Positions 24,724 to 33,031 of a DNA stretch of 64,000 nt are shown piece after piece. The position numbers and the translations under genes are program-made. The stretch is from Klenkia taihuensis (GTDB lineage: Bacteria; Actinomycetota; Actinomycetes; Mycobacteriales; Geodermatophilaceae). The notes under the pieces are model-generated. The model was not told where the DNA came from, searched no databases, and saw only the letters and a list, made by a program, of their open reading frames with translations. Position 1 is the stretch's first letter, and each line of letters opens with the position of its first letter. The stretch covers positions 62,001-126,000 of the forward strand of contig NZ_FOMD01000003.1 in NCBI RefSeq assembly GCF_900112525.1, given 5' to 3'.

Positions 24724-25884
24724 TCAGTCGGCGAGCGGGTGCACGGTCACGCCCTGCACCACGCGGTTGACCTCGCCGTCCGGGAAGGGGTTGTCCGGCG
24801 TGCGGCCCGCGGCGAGCGAGCAGGCCAGGCCGATGAGCTGCGGTACCGGGGCGGCCGCGACGGCGAGCAGGACGTCGCCGAGGTCGTCCACGCCGGGGAC
24901 GGCGAACCGCGGCCCCGGCGTCGTCGGGTCGGGCTCGTCGTCGCCGTCCACCACGTGGACCTGGCCGGCGCCCAGCTGCGCCCGCAGCTCGCGGACCAGG
25001 TCCAGGTCGTAGGCGCGGGTGTGCCGGTCGGTGGACAGGTAGACCACCACGACGGTGCGGGCGTCGAGCACGGCCTTGGGTCCGTGCCGGAAGCCCAGCG
25101 GGCTGTCGGAGGTCACGGTGATCGCGCCGGTGGTCAGCTCCAGCAGCTTGAGGGCGGACTCCTCGGCCAGGCCCTTGAGCGAGCCGCTGCCGAGGTAGAC
25201 CACCGAGCGCGGACCGGTCGCGGCCAGCGCGTCGGCGACGGGGCCGGCCTGCGCGACGACCTTGCGGCCGGCGGCGACCAGGCGGTCGACGCCGTCGCCG
25301 GGCAGGTCGCCGGCCAGCGCGAGCCAGGTGCCGAGCACCATGCAGGTGAAGCTGGAGGTCATCGCGAAGCCGCGGTCGTTGGACGCGGCCGGCATGCCCA
25401 GCACCAGCGAGCGGTCGGCGGCGGCGTGGTCGCGGGCCAGCCGGCCGTCGGCGTTGCAGGTGACCACCAGGTGGTGCACCTCGGTGAGGCACTGGTCGGC
25501 CAGCTGCGTGGCGGCGACGGACTCGGGGCTGTCGCCCGAGCGCGCGAAGGACACCAGCAGGGTCGGGACGTCGGCGGCGAAGCACTCGCGCGGGGCCGAC
25601 ACGATGTCGGTGGTCGCCACCGCCTCGACGACCCGGTGCAGCCGGCGGGAGAGCGCGGGTGCCACCACCTGGCCGGCGAAGGCCGACGTGCCCGCGCCGG
25701 TGAGCACGATGCGCAGCTCGGGGCGGGCCAGCAGCGGACGCAGGAACGCGTCCAGGTCGGTGCGGCGGTCGGCCACGATGCCGGCGACGGCGGCCCAGAG
25801 GTCGGGCTGCTGCGCGATCTCGCGGGCGGTGGCGCCTGCCCCGGCCGACTCCAGGTCGGGCAGGGTGTCGAGCACGGTGGTCAT
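24724..25884 (-). CDS. agaS: SIS-domain amino-sugar-phosphate deaminase/isomerase (AgaS-like)
   Basis: A 386-residue protein with two SIS domains. The first has LTGAGTSAFAGQV (about residues 61-73) and SFARSGDSPES, the sugar-phosphate Ser motifs. The second has VYLGSGSLKGLAEESALKLLE. AgaS converts galactosamine-6-phosphate to tagatose-6-phosphate with release of ammonia. The ATG overlaps the upstream stop (ATGA). GlmS-like function is ruled out by the absence of a glutaminase domain. Confidence 0.85.
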   Translation of the reverse strand: MTTVLDTLPDLESAGAGATAREIAQQPDLWAAVAGIVADRRTDLDAFLRPLLARPELRIVLTGAGTSAFAGQVVAPALSRRLHRVVEAVATTDIVSAPRECFAADVPTLLVSFARSGDSPESVAATQLADQCLTEVHHLVVTCNADGRLARDHAAADRSLVLGMPAASNDRGFAMTSSFTCMVLGTWLALAGDLPGDGVDRLVAAGRKVVAQAGPVADALAATGPRSVVYLGSGSLKGLAEESALKLLELTTGAITVTSDSPLGFRHGPKAVLDARTVVVVYLSTDRHTRAYDLDLVRELRAQLGAGQVHVVDGDDEPDPTTPGPRFAVPGVDDLGDVLLAVAAAPVPQLIGLACSLAAGRTPDNPFPDGEVNRVVQGVTVHPLAD

Positions 25885-27212
25885 CGGGTCTCCTCGATCG
25901 GGGTGGCGCGGGTGCGGCAGGCCGTCGCGTAGCCGCGGAGCACGTCCTGGACGGCGTCGACGACGAGGGCGGCGGGGTCGGCGGGCAGCCGGCCGGCGCG
26001 CACCCGGGCGTGCTGCACGGGCAGGTGGGCCGACAGGAGGGGGAGCGGGACCGTGCGCCGGCGCAGGTTGGCCATCAGTTGCTCGGTCGCGGCCTCGACG
26101 CGGGGGTCGGGCCAGTAGTAGCGGGCGCGGTCGCTGTAGGAGTAGCGCCGGGCCAGGTGCTGCGCGGCCTCGTCGCCCTCGTAGTAGCCGCGCCAGTGGT
26201 GCGGGGCGTCGAGCATGACCTGCTCGAGCACCTCGGGGAGCCGGGCCTGCTCGGCCTCGGGGACCAGCTCGCGCTCGACCTCGCTGAGCGCGAAGAGGGC
26301 CTCCCGCATGGCGAAGGTCAGCCACGGGCCGACCTTGAGCACGGCCCAGTGGTCGGCGACGAGGGAGCTCAGCGCCTCGACGGTCTGGTAGTCGGTGGAG
26401 TGGGCCTCGAAGACCATGGCCGGCTCGTCGGCGAGCACCTCGCGCAGGGCCGCCGTCCGGTCGCTGCGGTAGTCCACGACCTGCAGGGCGTCGAACTCCA
26501 CACCCGGCTGCACGACCAGCGCCATGACCTGCGGCCAGACGTGGTCGAGGCCACGGGCGGCGAACGCGGCGCGGTGCGCGGCGAGGGTGGCGCGGGCGGC
26601 GTCGGCGTCGGTGGGCCGCAGGTCGTGCAGCTCGTGGTCGGCCCCGCCGGGCACGGGGACCTCGGTGCCGACGACGTAGCGCAGCGCGCCGGCCGCGCCC
26701 ACCTCGGCGGCCGTGGCCTCGGCGACGGCGAGCAGGTCGGCGGCCCGCTGCGAGACCAGCTCGTCGGTCAGCGGCGAGGGGTCTCCGGCGCAGGGGTAGG
26801 AGCAGTCGAGGTGGATCTTGCTGAACCCGGCCCGGACGTAGGCCGACACCAGGTCGCAGGCCTGCGACATCGCGTCGGCCGGGGACGAGGAACGCCAGCG
26901 GTTCGTCCCGAGGTGGTCGCCGCCCAGCAGCACGCGGTCGCGGGGCAGGCCGCAGGTGTCGGCGAGGCCCAGGACGGCGTCCCGGAAGTCGGCGGGCCGC
27001 ATGCCGGTGTAACCGCCGTGCTGGTCGACCTGGTTGGAGGTGGCCTCGACCAGCACCACGGTGTCGTCCTCGACGGCCTGGCGCAGCGCGGCCTCGAGCA
27101 CCCACGGGTGGGACGAGCAGACGGAGGTGATGCCCCGGACGTCCCCGCCGTGCTGTGCGCGCACGAGGTCGTCGAGGACGGCGGCCGTGGTGGGTGACGT
27201 GGTGTCGATCAC
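25881..27212 (-). CDS. Tagatose-bisphosphate aldolase accessory subunit (AgaZ/GatZ-type)
   Basis: A 443-residue protein of the GatZ/KbaZ family, a TIM-barrel-like chaperone/stabilising subunit needed for full activity of the catalytic GatY/KbaY aldolase. Typical segments are GITSVCSSHPWVLEAAL near the N-terminus, VLVEATSNQVDQHGGYTGM, and GGDHLGTNRW. The GTG at 27212 is the first codon giving the family N-terminus. It is the first gene of the operon and is divergent from the GntR gene 60 bp away. Confidence 0.87.
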   Translation of the reverse strand: MIDTTSPTTAAVLDDLVRAQHGGDVRGITSVCSSHPWVLEAALRQAVEDDTVVLVEATSNQVDQHGGYTGMRPADFRDAVLGLADTCGLPRDRVLLGGDHLGTNRWRSSSPADAMSQACDLVSAYVRAGFSKIHLDCSYPCAGDPSPLTDELVSQRAADLLAVAEATAAEVGAAGALRYVVGTEVPVPGGADHELHDLRPTDADAARATLAAHRAAFAARGLDHVWPQVMALVVQPGVEFDALQVVDYRSDRTAALREVLADEPAMVFEAHSTDYQTVEALSSLVADHWAVLKVGPWLTFAMREALFALSEVERELVPEAEQARLPEVLEQVMLDAPHHWRGYYEGDEAAQHLARRYSYSDRARYYWPDPRVEAATEQLMANLRRRTVPLPLLSAHLPVQHARVRAGRLPADPAALVVDAVQDVLRGYATACRTRATPIEETR

Positions 27213-27254
27213 GCATCCGACGCTAGGGCGACCGAGCTGGACCTTTCTTGGGTC

Positions 27255-27275
27255 AACTGGTATGAAACTGGTATG
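27255..27275. promoter_or_regulatory. Candidate GntR (HutC-type) operator, direct repeat
   Basis: The 10-mer aactggtatg occurs twice (27255-27264 and 27266-27275), one helical turn apart. The core ACTGGT equals the half-site of the well-studied DasR operator, but the second copy is direct instead of inverted. The second copy runs into the GntR start codon, so binding would block that gene and possibly the operon. Confidence 0.6.
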
Positions 27276-28028
27276 GACCGTGCAGCCGGGGCCGACCTCG
27301 TCCGCCGCGGCCGCACGCTGCCGCAGCAGACCGCGGAGCGGCTGTGGTCTGACCTCGTCGCCGGTCGAGCCAGGTCGGGGGACCGGCTGCCCAGCGAGCG
27401 GGCGCTGGCCGACCGCTACCGGGTCAGCCGGGTCACCGTGCGCAGCGCCCTGGCCAGCCTGGCCGACCGTGGTCTGCTGTCGGTCACCCCGGCCCGGGGG
27501 TGGCAGGTGGAGGTCGACACCGGCCCGGTCGGGGAGGACGTCGGGCACACCGTGCAGGGGTTCGCCGACTACGCCGCCGAGCGTGGTCTGACCGCCCGCA
27601 GCGCCGTTCTCCGCCAGGTCACCCGGGCGGCCACGGTGAGCGAGGCCGACCGGCTGCAGATCGCCCCGGGGGCGCCGCTGTTCGAGATGCGCCGGCTGCG
27701 GTTCCTGGACGACGTGGTGGTGGCCGTGGAGCACAACCGGCTGCCGCTGGCCCTGTGCCCGGCGCTGGCGACGACGGATTTCCACGCCGCGTCGCTGTAC
27801 GCCGTGCTGCGGGCGAACGACCCGCCCCAGCTGCCCCGGGTGGCCGACTACTCGGTCGAGGCCCGCTACGCCACAGACGAGGAGCGGGTGCTGCTGGAGA
27901 TCGAGGGCGAGGTGCCGATGTTGGTGGCCGACCAGCTCACCTACAACCAGCAGGGCCGGGCGCTGGAGTGGACCACCCAGGTCTTCCGCGGCGACCGCTA
28001 CCGCTTCCGTGCCTCCATCACCGACTGA
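27273..28028 (+). CDS. GntR-family regulator, HutC/UTRA type
   Basis: A 251-residue repressor. The winged helix (residues about 15-75) includes RLPSERALADRYRVSRVTVRSALASLADRGLL. The UTRA effector domain follows (about 95-245, with ...RLRFLDDVVVAVEHNRLP... and ...LTYNQQGRALEWTTQVFRGDRYRF). UTRA domains often bind sugar phosphates, which fits control of the divergent amino-sugar operon. The start ATG sits at the end of the operator repeat, leaving no room for a normal ribosome site; the mRNA may be leaderless. Confidence 0.9.
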   Translation: MDRAAGADLVRRGRTLPQQTAERLWSDLVAGRARSGDRLPSERALADRYRVSRVTVRSALASLADRGLLSVTPARGWQVEVDTGPVGEDVGHTVQGFADYAAERGLTARSAVLRQVTRAATVSEADRLQIAPGAPLFEMRRLRFLDDVVVAVEHNRLPLALCPALATTDFHAASLYAVLRANDPPQLPRVADYSVEARYATDEERVLLEIEGEVPMLVADQLTYNQQGRALEWTTQVFRGDRYRFRASITD

Positions 28029-28150
28029 CGCCCCGCCGCCGGGGCCGGTGTCGGGGACATCGGGGCCCGTGACCGCCCGTGCACCCCGGGTTCCCCGGCA
28101 TCGGGCCCCTCGCCGGGAACGTCGCGGGCCCCGCGGGGGTTCACCCGGGC

Positions 28151-29173
28151 GTGCCCACCGCTGACACGCCCCTGCAGAAGCTCGGCTTCCTCACCATCGG
28201 GACCTTCGACGGCGACGACCCGCGCCCCGGCATGGAGGCCTTGCTCACCCAGATCCAGCTGGGGGAGGAGCTCGGCTTCGACTCCGCCTGGCTGCGCCAC
28301 CGGCACCTGCAGTACGGCGTCTCCAGCCCCGTCGCGATCATGGCGGCGGCGTCCCAGCGCACCTCGCGCATCGAGCTGGGGACGGCGGTCACGCCCCTGG
28401 GCTGGGAGAACCCGGTCCGGCTGGCCGAGGACCTCGCCACCGTCGACCTGCTCTCCGGCGGCCGGATCAACCCCGGCGTCAGCGCCGGGCCGCCCATGCG
28501 CTGGGACGACATCAAGGACCTGGTCTACCCCGACACCGCCGACGTCGAGGACTTCTCCTACACCCGCGTCACCCGGTTCCTGCGCGCGGTCGGCGGCGAG
28601 CCCGTCGCGACCGCCGGCACCCAGGGCATCGAGGTCTACTCCGACCGGGTCCAGCCGCACAGCCCCGGCCTGCGCGAGCGCGTCTGGCTCGGTGCGGGCA
28701 GCCTGCGGTCGGCCACCTGGGCCGCCGAGCACCGGCTCAACCTGCTCACCTCCAGCGTGCTGAGCGGCGCCGAGGGCACCGACTTCGCCGCCATCCAGGG
28801 CGAGCAGATCGCCGCCTATCGCGAGGCCCACCCCGAGGGCCGGGTGTCCCAGGGCCTGGTCGTCATCCCGACCGACACCGCCACCCGCGAGCAGCGGGAG
28901 AAGTACGAGGCCTACGCCGCGGCCCGGCTGCCGCGCACCCGCGAGCCGCAGGGCCCGGGCAAGCTGCTCTTCGCCCCGGACGTGGTGGGCACCTCGGAGC
29001 AGATCGCCGAGCAGCTGCACGCGCACGCAGGCTTCCGGCAGGTCGCCGAGGTGGCCTTCGCGCTGCCGTTCAGCTTCGAGCACGAGGACTACGTGCAGAT
29101 CCTCACCGACATGGCCACCCGCCTGGGCCCGGCGCTGGGCTGGCGACCCCGGGAGTTCACACAGGGGGCCTAG
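28151..29173 (+). CDS. Luciferase-like (LLM) flavin-dependent monooxygenase
   Basis: A 340-residue bacterial-luciferase-fold enzyme using reduced flavin from a partner reductase. Recognisable segments are GEELGFDSAWLRHRHLQYG near residue 35, IELGTAVTPLGWENP, and LAEDLATVDLLSGGR. The start is uncertain: the GTG at 28151 lacks a good ribosome site, and the frame is open to 28079. The substrate is unknown. Confidence 0.82.
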   Translation: MPTADTPLQKLGFLTIGTFDGDDPRPGMEALLTQIQLGEELGFDSAWLRHRHLQYGVSSPVAIMAAASQRTSRIELGTAVTPLGWENPVRLAEDLATVDLLSGGRINPGVSAGPPMRWDDIKDLVYPDTADVEDFSYTRVTRFLRAVGGEPVATAGTQGIEVYSDRVQPHSPGLRERVWLGAGSLRSATWAAEHRLNLLTSSVLSGAEGTDFAAIQGEQIAAYREAHPEGRVSQGLVVIPTDTATREQREKYEAYAAARLPRTREPQGPGKLLFAPDVVGTSEQIAEQLHAHAGFRQVAEVAFALPFSFEHEDYVQILTDMATRLGPALGWRPREFTQGA

Positions 29174-29236
29174 GAAACGTCAGGCCCGCTCATTACCTTC
29201 GCTCAGGAACGCACCCGCGATCCTGAGGAGACCCCC

Positions 29237-31006
29237 GTGCGCAGACGCACACCCGTCGTCGTCGGCCTGGCCGCGGCGCTCGCCCTGGGCGCCGCCACCC
29301 CGGCGCTGGCCGCACCCGGCGGCCCCCGCCCCGGCGGTCCGGGCAGCCCCGGCCACGACGCGAACAGCCTGGACCTCACCCTGCTGGCCACCACCGACGT
29401 CCACGGCCGGGTGTTCGACTGGGACTACTTCCGCGACGCACCCTCGGCCGAGCCGCTGGGCCTGGCCCGCGCGGCCGGCGCGATCGACAGCGTGCGCGCC
29501 GAGCAGGGCGCCGACAGCGTGCTGGTCGTCGACAACGGCGACTTCCTGCAGGGCACCCCGCTGACCTACCGCGCCGCGCAGGACGACCCGGCCGCCGAGC
29601 ACCCGATGGCCGCGGCCTACGACGCGGTCGGCTACGACGCCCAGGTCGTGGGCAACCACGAGTTCAACTACGGCCTGGACACCCTCGCGGGCTACACCGC
29701 CGACGTCGACCACCCGGTGCTCGGCGCCAACGTCGTCGACGCCGCCACCGGCGAGCCCGCGCTGCAGCCCTACACCCTGCAGCGCATGCACGTGCCCGGC
29801 CACAAGCCGGTCACCGTCGGCGTCCTCGGCCTGACCACCCCGGGTTCGGCGATCTGGGACCGGGACAACGTGACCGGCCTGGAGTTCCAGAACATGGTCA
29901 CCGCCGCGCAGCGCTGGGTCCCCGAGGTCGCCGCGCAGGCCGACGTGGTCGTCGTGCTCTCGCACGCCGGGGTCGGCGGGACGTCGTCCTACGGGCCGGG
30001 CACCCCGACGGAGAACCCCACCGACGAGATCGCCCGCACCGTCCCGGGCATCGACGTCATGGTGGTCGGGCACAGCCACCGCGACGTCCCCGAGCAGCGG
30101 GTGGTCAACGAGGTGACCGGCGAGTCGGTGCTGCTCACCCAGCCCTACCGCTACGGCGCCAGCGTCAGCCGGGTCGACCTGGACCTGCAGAAGACCCGCG
30201 GCCAGTGGGACGTCGTCTCCACCACCGCCAGCTCGCTGCGCTCGGCCGACTACGCGCCGTCCGAGCGCGTGCTCGACGCCGTCCGGGCCGCCCACGAGGA
30301 CACCGTCGCCTACGTGAACCAGGTCGTGGCCACCTCCACCGAGGAGCTGTCCGCGGCGACCAGCCGGTACGAGGACACCCCGATCCTGGACTTCATCGCC
30401 CAGGTGCAGGCCGAGACCGTCGACGCCGCGCTGGAGGGCACCCCGCAGGCCGACCTGCCGGTGCTGTCGGTCGCGGCACCCTTCAGCCGGGACGCGGTGT
30501 TCCCGCAGGGCGACGTCACCATCCGCGACATCGCCGGTCTCTACGTGTACGACAACACCCTGCAGGCGGTGGAGCTCACCGGCGCCCAGGTGCGCGACTA
30601 CCTGGAGCAGAGCGCGACCTACTTCGCCCAGGCCCCGGCCACCGGCGACGTCGACCCCGCCTCGCTCGCCGGCGCCGGCGGCACCCCGGACTACAACTAC
30701 GACGTGCTGTCCGGGGTCACCTACGACATCGACGTCTCCCGGCCCGCCGGTGACCGGATCACCCGGCTGGAGACCGCCGCCGGCCCGGTCGCCGACGACG
30801 ACCGCTTCGTCGTCGCGGTCAACAACTACCGGCGCTCGGGCGGCGGTGGCTTCCCGCACGTCTCCACCGCGCCCGTGGTCTACGACCAGCAACTGGAGAT
30901 CCGGCAGCTGCTCATCGACTGGGCGAGCGCCCGCGGGGTCATCGACCCGGCTGACTTCGCCGAGCAGAACTGGCAGCTCGTGCGGGGCGGCGTCCCGCTG
31001 GGCTGA
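29237..31006 (+). CDS. Secreted 5'-nucleotidase / 2',3'-cyclic phosphodiesterase
   Basis: A 589-residue exported metallophosphoesterase. A Sec signal peptide (cleavage near ALA|AP at residue 25) is followed by the calcineurin-like domain: TTDVHGR (Asp54, His56), NGDFLQG, VGNHEFNYG and VVGHSHRD, all metal ligands present. The 5'-nucleotidase C-terminal domain (from about residue 350, with NYRRSGGGGFPH substrate-binding segment) is complete. There is no LPxTG anchor. It would scavenge phosphate and nucleosides. The GTG start has GAGGAG upstream, and a hairpin follows the stop. Confidence 0.92.
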   Translation: MRRRTPVVVGLAAALALGAATPALAAPGGPRPGGPGSPGHDANSLDLTLLATTDVHGRVFDWDYFRDAPSAEPLGLARAAGAIDSVRAEQGADSVLVVDNGDFLQGTPLTYRAAQDDPAAEHPMAAAYDAVGYDAQVVGNHEFNYGLDTLAGYTADVDHPVLGANVVDAATGEPALQPYTLQRMHVPGHKPVTVGVLGLTTPGSAIWDRDNVTGLEFQNMVTAAQRWVPEVAAQADVVVVLSHAGVGGTSSYGPGTPTENPTDEIARTVPGIDVMVVGHSHRDVPEQRVVNEVTGESVLLTQPYRYGASVSRVDLDLQKTRGQWDVVSTTASSLRSADYAPSERVLDAVRAAHEDTVAYVNQVVATSTEELSAATSRYEDTPILDFIAQVQAETVDAALEGTPQADLPVLSVAAPFSRDAVFPQGDVTIRDIAGLYVYDNTLQAVELTGAQVRDYLEQSATYFAQAPATGDVDPASLAGAGGTPDYNYDVLSGVTYDIDVSRPAGDRITRLETAAGPVADDDRFVVAVNNYRRSGGGGFPHVSTAPVVYDQQLEIRQLLIDWASARGVIDPADFAEQNWQLVRGGVPLG

Positions 31007-31014
31007 CGCGCTCC

Positions 31015-31070
31015 CGGTCGGCGGGCCCAGGGACAGCACGGCCCCGACCTGGCCTCGGGCCCGCCGACCG
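31015..31070. terminator. Hairpin terminator after 5'-nucleotidase
   Basis: A perfect 14-bp inverted repeat (cggtcggcgggccc, 31015-31028, with 31057-31070) and a 28-base loop. The rest of the gap up to 31207 holds no gene I can support. Confidence 0.7.
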
Positions 31071-31207
31071 GAGAGTGACCCGCATGCGGACCACACCTCT
31101 CCTCGCCACCGCCCGGGCCGGCGCCGTCGGGCTCGGCGAGCAGGGGAGGGGACAGCCACCCGGGCACGGTTACCCGGCTGAGGTGGAGGTGGGTCCACGA
31201 TGGGCCC

Positions 31208-31657
31208 GTGCCACGACGCAGCGCCGGGATCCTGCTGTTCCGCCGCGACCCCGAGCTGCAGGTGCTGCTCGGGCACATGGGCGGCCCGTTCTGGGTGCGC
31301 AAGGACGAGCACGCCTGGTCGATCCCCAAGGGCGAGCACGACGAGGACGAGGACGCCGAGGCCGCCGCGCGCCGGGAGTTCGCCGAGGAGACCGGCCACC
31401 CCGCGCCGGGGGACCTGCTGCCGCTCGGCGTCGTCCGAGGGGCCAAGGTGCTCACCGTCTGGGCCGCGGAGGGCGACCTGGACGCCGGCGCGGTCGTGAG
31501 CAACACCTTCGAGCTGGAGTGGCCGCCGCGGTCGGGCCGGGTGCAGAGCTACCCCGAGCTCGACCGGGCCGCCTGGCTCGACCTGGAGACCGCCCGCACC
31601 AAGATCGTCAAGGGCCAGCTGCCGTTCCTGGACCGGTTGGCCGAGCTGCTCGGCTGA
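31208..31657 (+). CDS. NUDIX hydrolase
   Basis: A 149-residue protein with a complete NUDIX box: Gly and Glu of the GX5E part, then REFAEETG (about residues 39-61 overall). It hydrolyses a nucleoside-diphosphate-linked or related pyrophosphate; members with the PFWVRKDEHAWSIPKGE lead-in are usually (di)nucleoside polyphosphate hydrolases. The start is GTG at 31208. It is monocistronic. Confidence 0.9.
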   Translation: MPRRSAGILLFRRDPELQVLLGHMGGPFWVRKDEHAWSIPKGEHDEDEDAEAAARREFAEETGHPAPGDLLPLGVVRGAKVLTVWAAEGDLDAGAVVSNTFELEWPPRSGRVQSYPELDRAAWLDLETARTKIVKGQLPFLDRLAELLG

Positions 31658-31739
31658 GGAGGTCGGGCCCGTCACCCGGACCGGACCGGCTCGTTGGTGT
31701 GAGTGACCGTCACGGACGAACCGACACCGGAGTCGCCTG

Positions 31740-32972
31740 ATGTCCCGCCGTCTCGCCCTCGCCGTGCTCACCGCCGGCGCCCTCGCGCTCACCGCGTCCC
31801 CCGCCCAGGCGGCCCCCGCCGTCGCCGAGCTGACCCCGGCCACCGTGGTCCCGACGCCCACCGCGCAGGTCGACCCGTTCTACGACCCGCCGGCACCCAC
31901 CGGCGCACCGGGCACCGTGCTGCGCACCCGCCCGGCCGCCGTCCCGCTGGCCGGCGTGCTGCCGTTCACCGCCACCACGGTGCTCTACACCTCCACCTCG
32001 GCGACCGGGGAGCCCCAGGTCGTCTCCGGCACCGTCTTCACGCCGACCCTGTCCGGCAACGCGGGCACGGTGCTGACCATCGCGCCGGGCACCCAGGGCC
32101 TGGGCCCGCAGTGCGCGCCGAGCAGGCAGTTCGTCGCCGGCACCGAGTACGAGCTGGCCTCGGTCGCGGCCGGGCTGGCCCAGGGCTGGACGGTCGCCGT
32201 CACCGACTACGACGGCTACCTGAACGGTGGTTCCCCGACCTACACGACCGGTCCGGCGATGGCCCACGCCGTCCTCGACCTGGCCCGCGCCGCGTCCGCC
32301 GTCCCCGGGGCGCGCAGCACCGACGACTCCCCGGTGCTGCTGCAGGGCTACTCGCAGGGCGGCGGCGGTGCCGCGTGGGCCGCCTCGCTCGCCCCGGACT
32401 ACGCCCCCGACCTGCACCTGCAGGGCGCAGCGGTCGGCGGGGTGCCGGCCGACCTGGGTGCCCTGGCCCGCAGCCTGGACGGCGGCCCCGCCGCGTACTT
32501 CGGCCTCCTCGGCGTCATCGGCCTGGACGCCGCCTACCCCGAGGCGATCCGGCTCGACGAGCGGCTGAACGACCGCGGCCGGGCCCTGGTGGCGCAGCTG
32601 CGCACCGAGTGCGTCGGCGGTCCCGGCACGCTGGCCAGCGCCTTCACCTCGGTGCAGGACTACACCGCCGACGGATCCACGCTCGAGCAGCTGCTGGCCG
32701 AGCCCGACATCGCCGTGGTCGTCGCCGCGAACGACCTCGGCGCCCGGCCGGCGCCGGCGGTGCCCGTCTACCAGTCGCACGCCGCGGCCGACGAGGTCGT
32801 GGCGCTGGGCCAGGCGCAGCAGCTGCACGCCACCTGGTGCACGGCCGGCGCGACCACCCGGCTGGACCTGCTGCCCGCCGAGCACGTGACCGGCCTGCCG
32901 CAGAGCCTGCCGCTGTTCGGCGCCTGGCTGGGCGCGCTGTCACGCGGCCTCCCGGTGGTCCCCGCCTGCTGA
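31740..32972 (+). CDS. Secreted lipase (secretory lipase family)
   Basis: A 410-residue exported alpha/beta hydrolase. A signal peptide (cleavage after about residue 24, AQA|A) is followed by an N-terminal segment QVDPFYDPP that is typical of the LIP family. The nucleophile elbow is GYSQGG (Ser about 205), and the late ...SHAAADEVV... and ...PAEHVTG... segments are candidates for the catalytic Asp and His. It probably cleaves triglycerides or esters outside the cell. The convergent neighbour is separated by a near-perfect palindrome. Confidence 0.88.
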   Translation: MSRRLALAVLTAGALALTASPAQAAPAVAELTPATVVPTPTAQVDPFYDPPAPTGAPGTVLRTRPAAVPLAGVLPFTATTVLYTSTSATGEPQVVSGTVFTPTLSGNAGTVLTIAPGTQGLGPQCAPSRQFVAGTEYELASVAAGLAQGWTVAVTDYDGYLNGGSPTYTTGPAMAHAVLDLARAASAVPGARSTDDSPVLLQGYSQGGGGAAWAASLAPDYAPDLHLQGAAVGGVPADLGALARSLDGGPAAYFGLLGVIGLDAAYPEAIRLDERLNDRGRALVAQLRTECVGGPGTLASAFTSVQDYTADGSTLEQLLAEPDIAVVVAANDLGARPAPAVPVYQSHAAADEVVALGQAQQLHATWCTAGATTRLDLLPAEHVTGLPQSLPLFGAWLGALSRGLPVVPAC

Positions 32973-32983
32973 CCCACGAGCCG

Positions 32984-33017
32984 GTGTCGACATGGCGACG
33001 AGTCGCCATGTCGACAC
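32984..33017. terminator. 34-bp near-perfect palindrome between convergent genes
   Basis: gtgtcgacatggcgac (32984-32999) is followed after 2 bases by its exact complement (33002-33017). It lies between the lipase stop and the stop of the decarboxylase-like gene, so a bidirectional terminator is likely. It is also perfectly suited to cruciform formation. Confidence 0.7.
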
Positions 33018-33031
33018 GCGAGCCGTGCGCG

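Noticed and set aside
28029-28150. GC-rich inverted repeats before the luciferase-like gene as terminator or attenuator
   Set aside because: Stems are short (5-6 bp) or bulged, and the region may be coding if the upstream start is used.
31084-31207. Possible small secreted peptide starting with ATG at 31084
   Set aside because: The first 15 codons look like a signal peptide, but the frame then runs out of phase through the NUDIX gene. No conserved feature.
29180-31861. An 893-codon minus-strand open frame
   Set aside because: It is the shadow of the secreted 5'-nucleotidase and NUDIX genes, whose signal peptide and catalytic motifs are on the plus strand.
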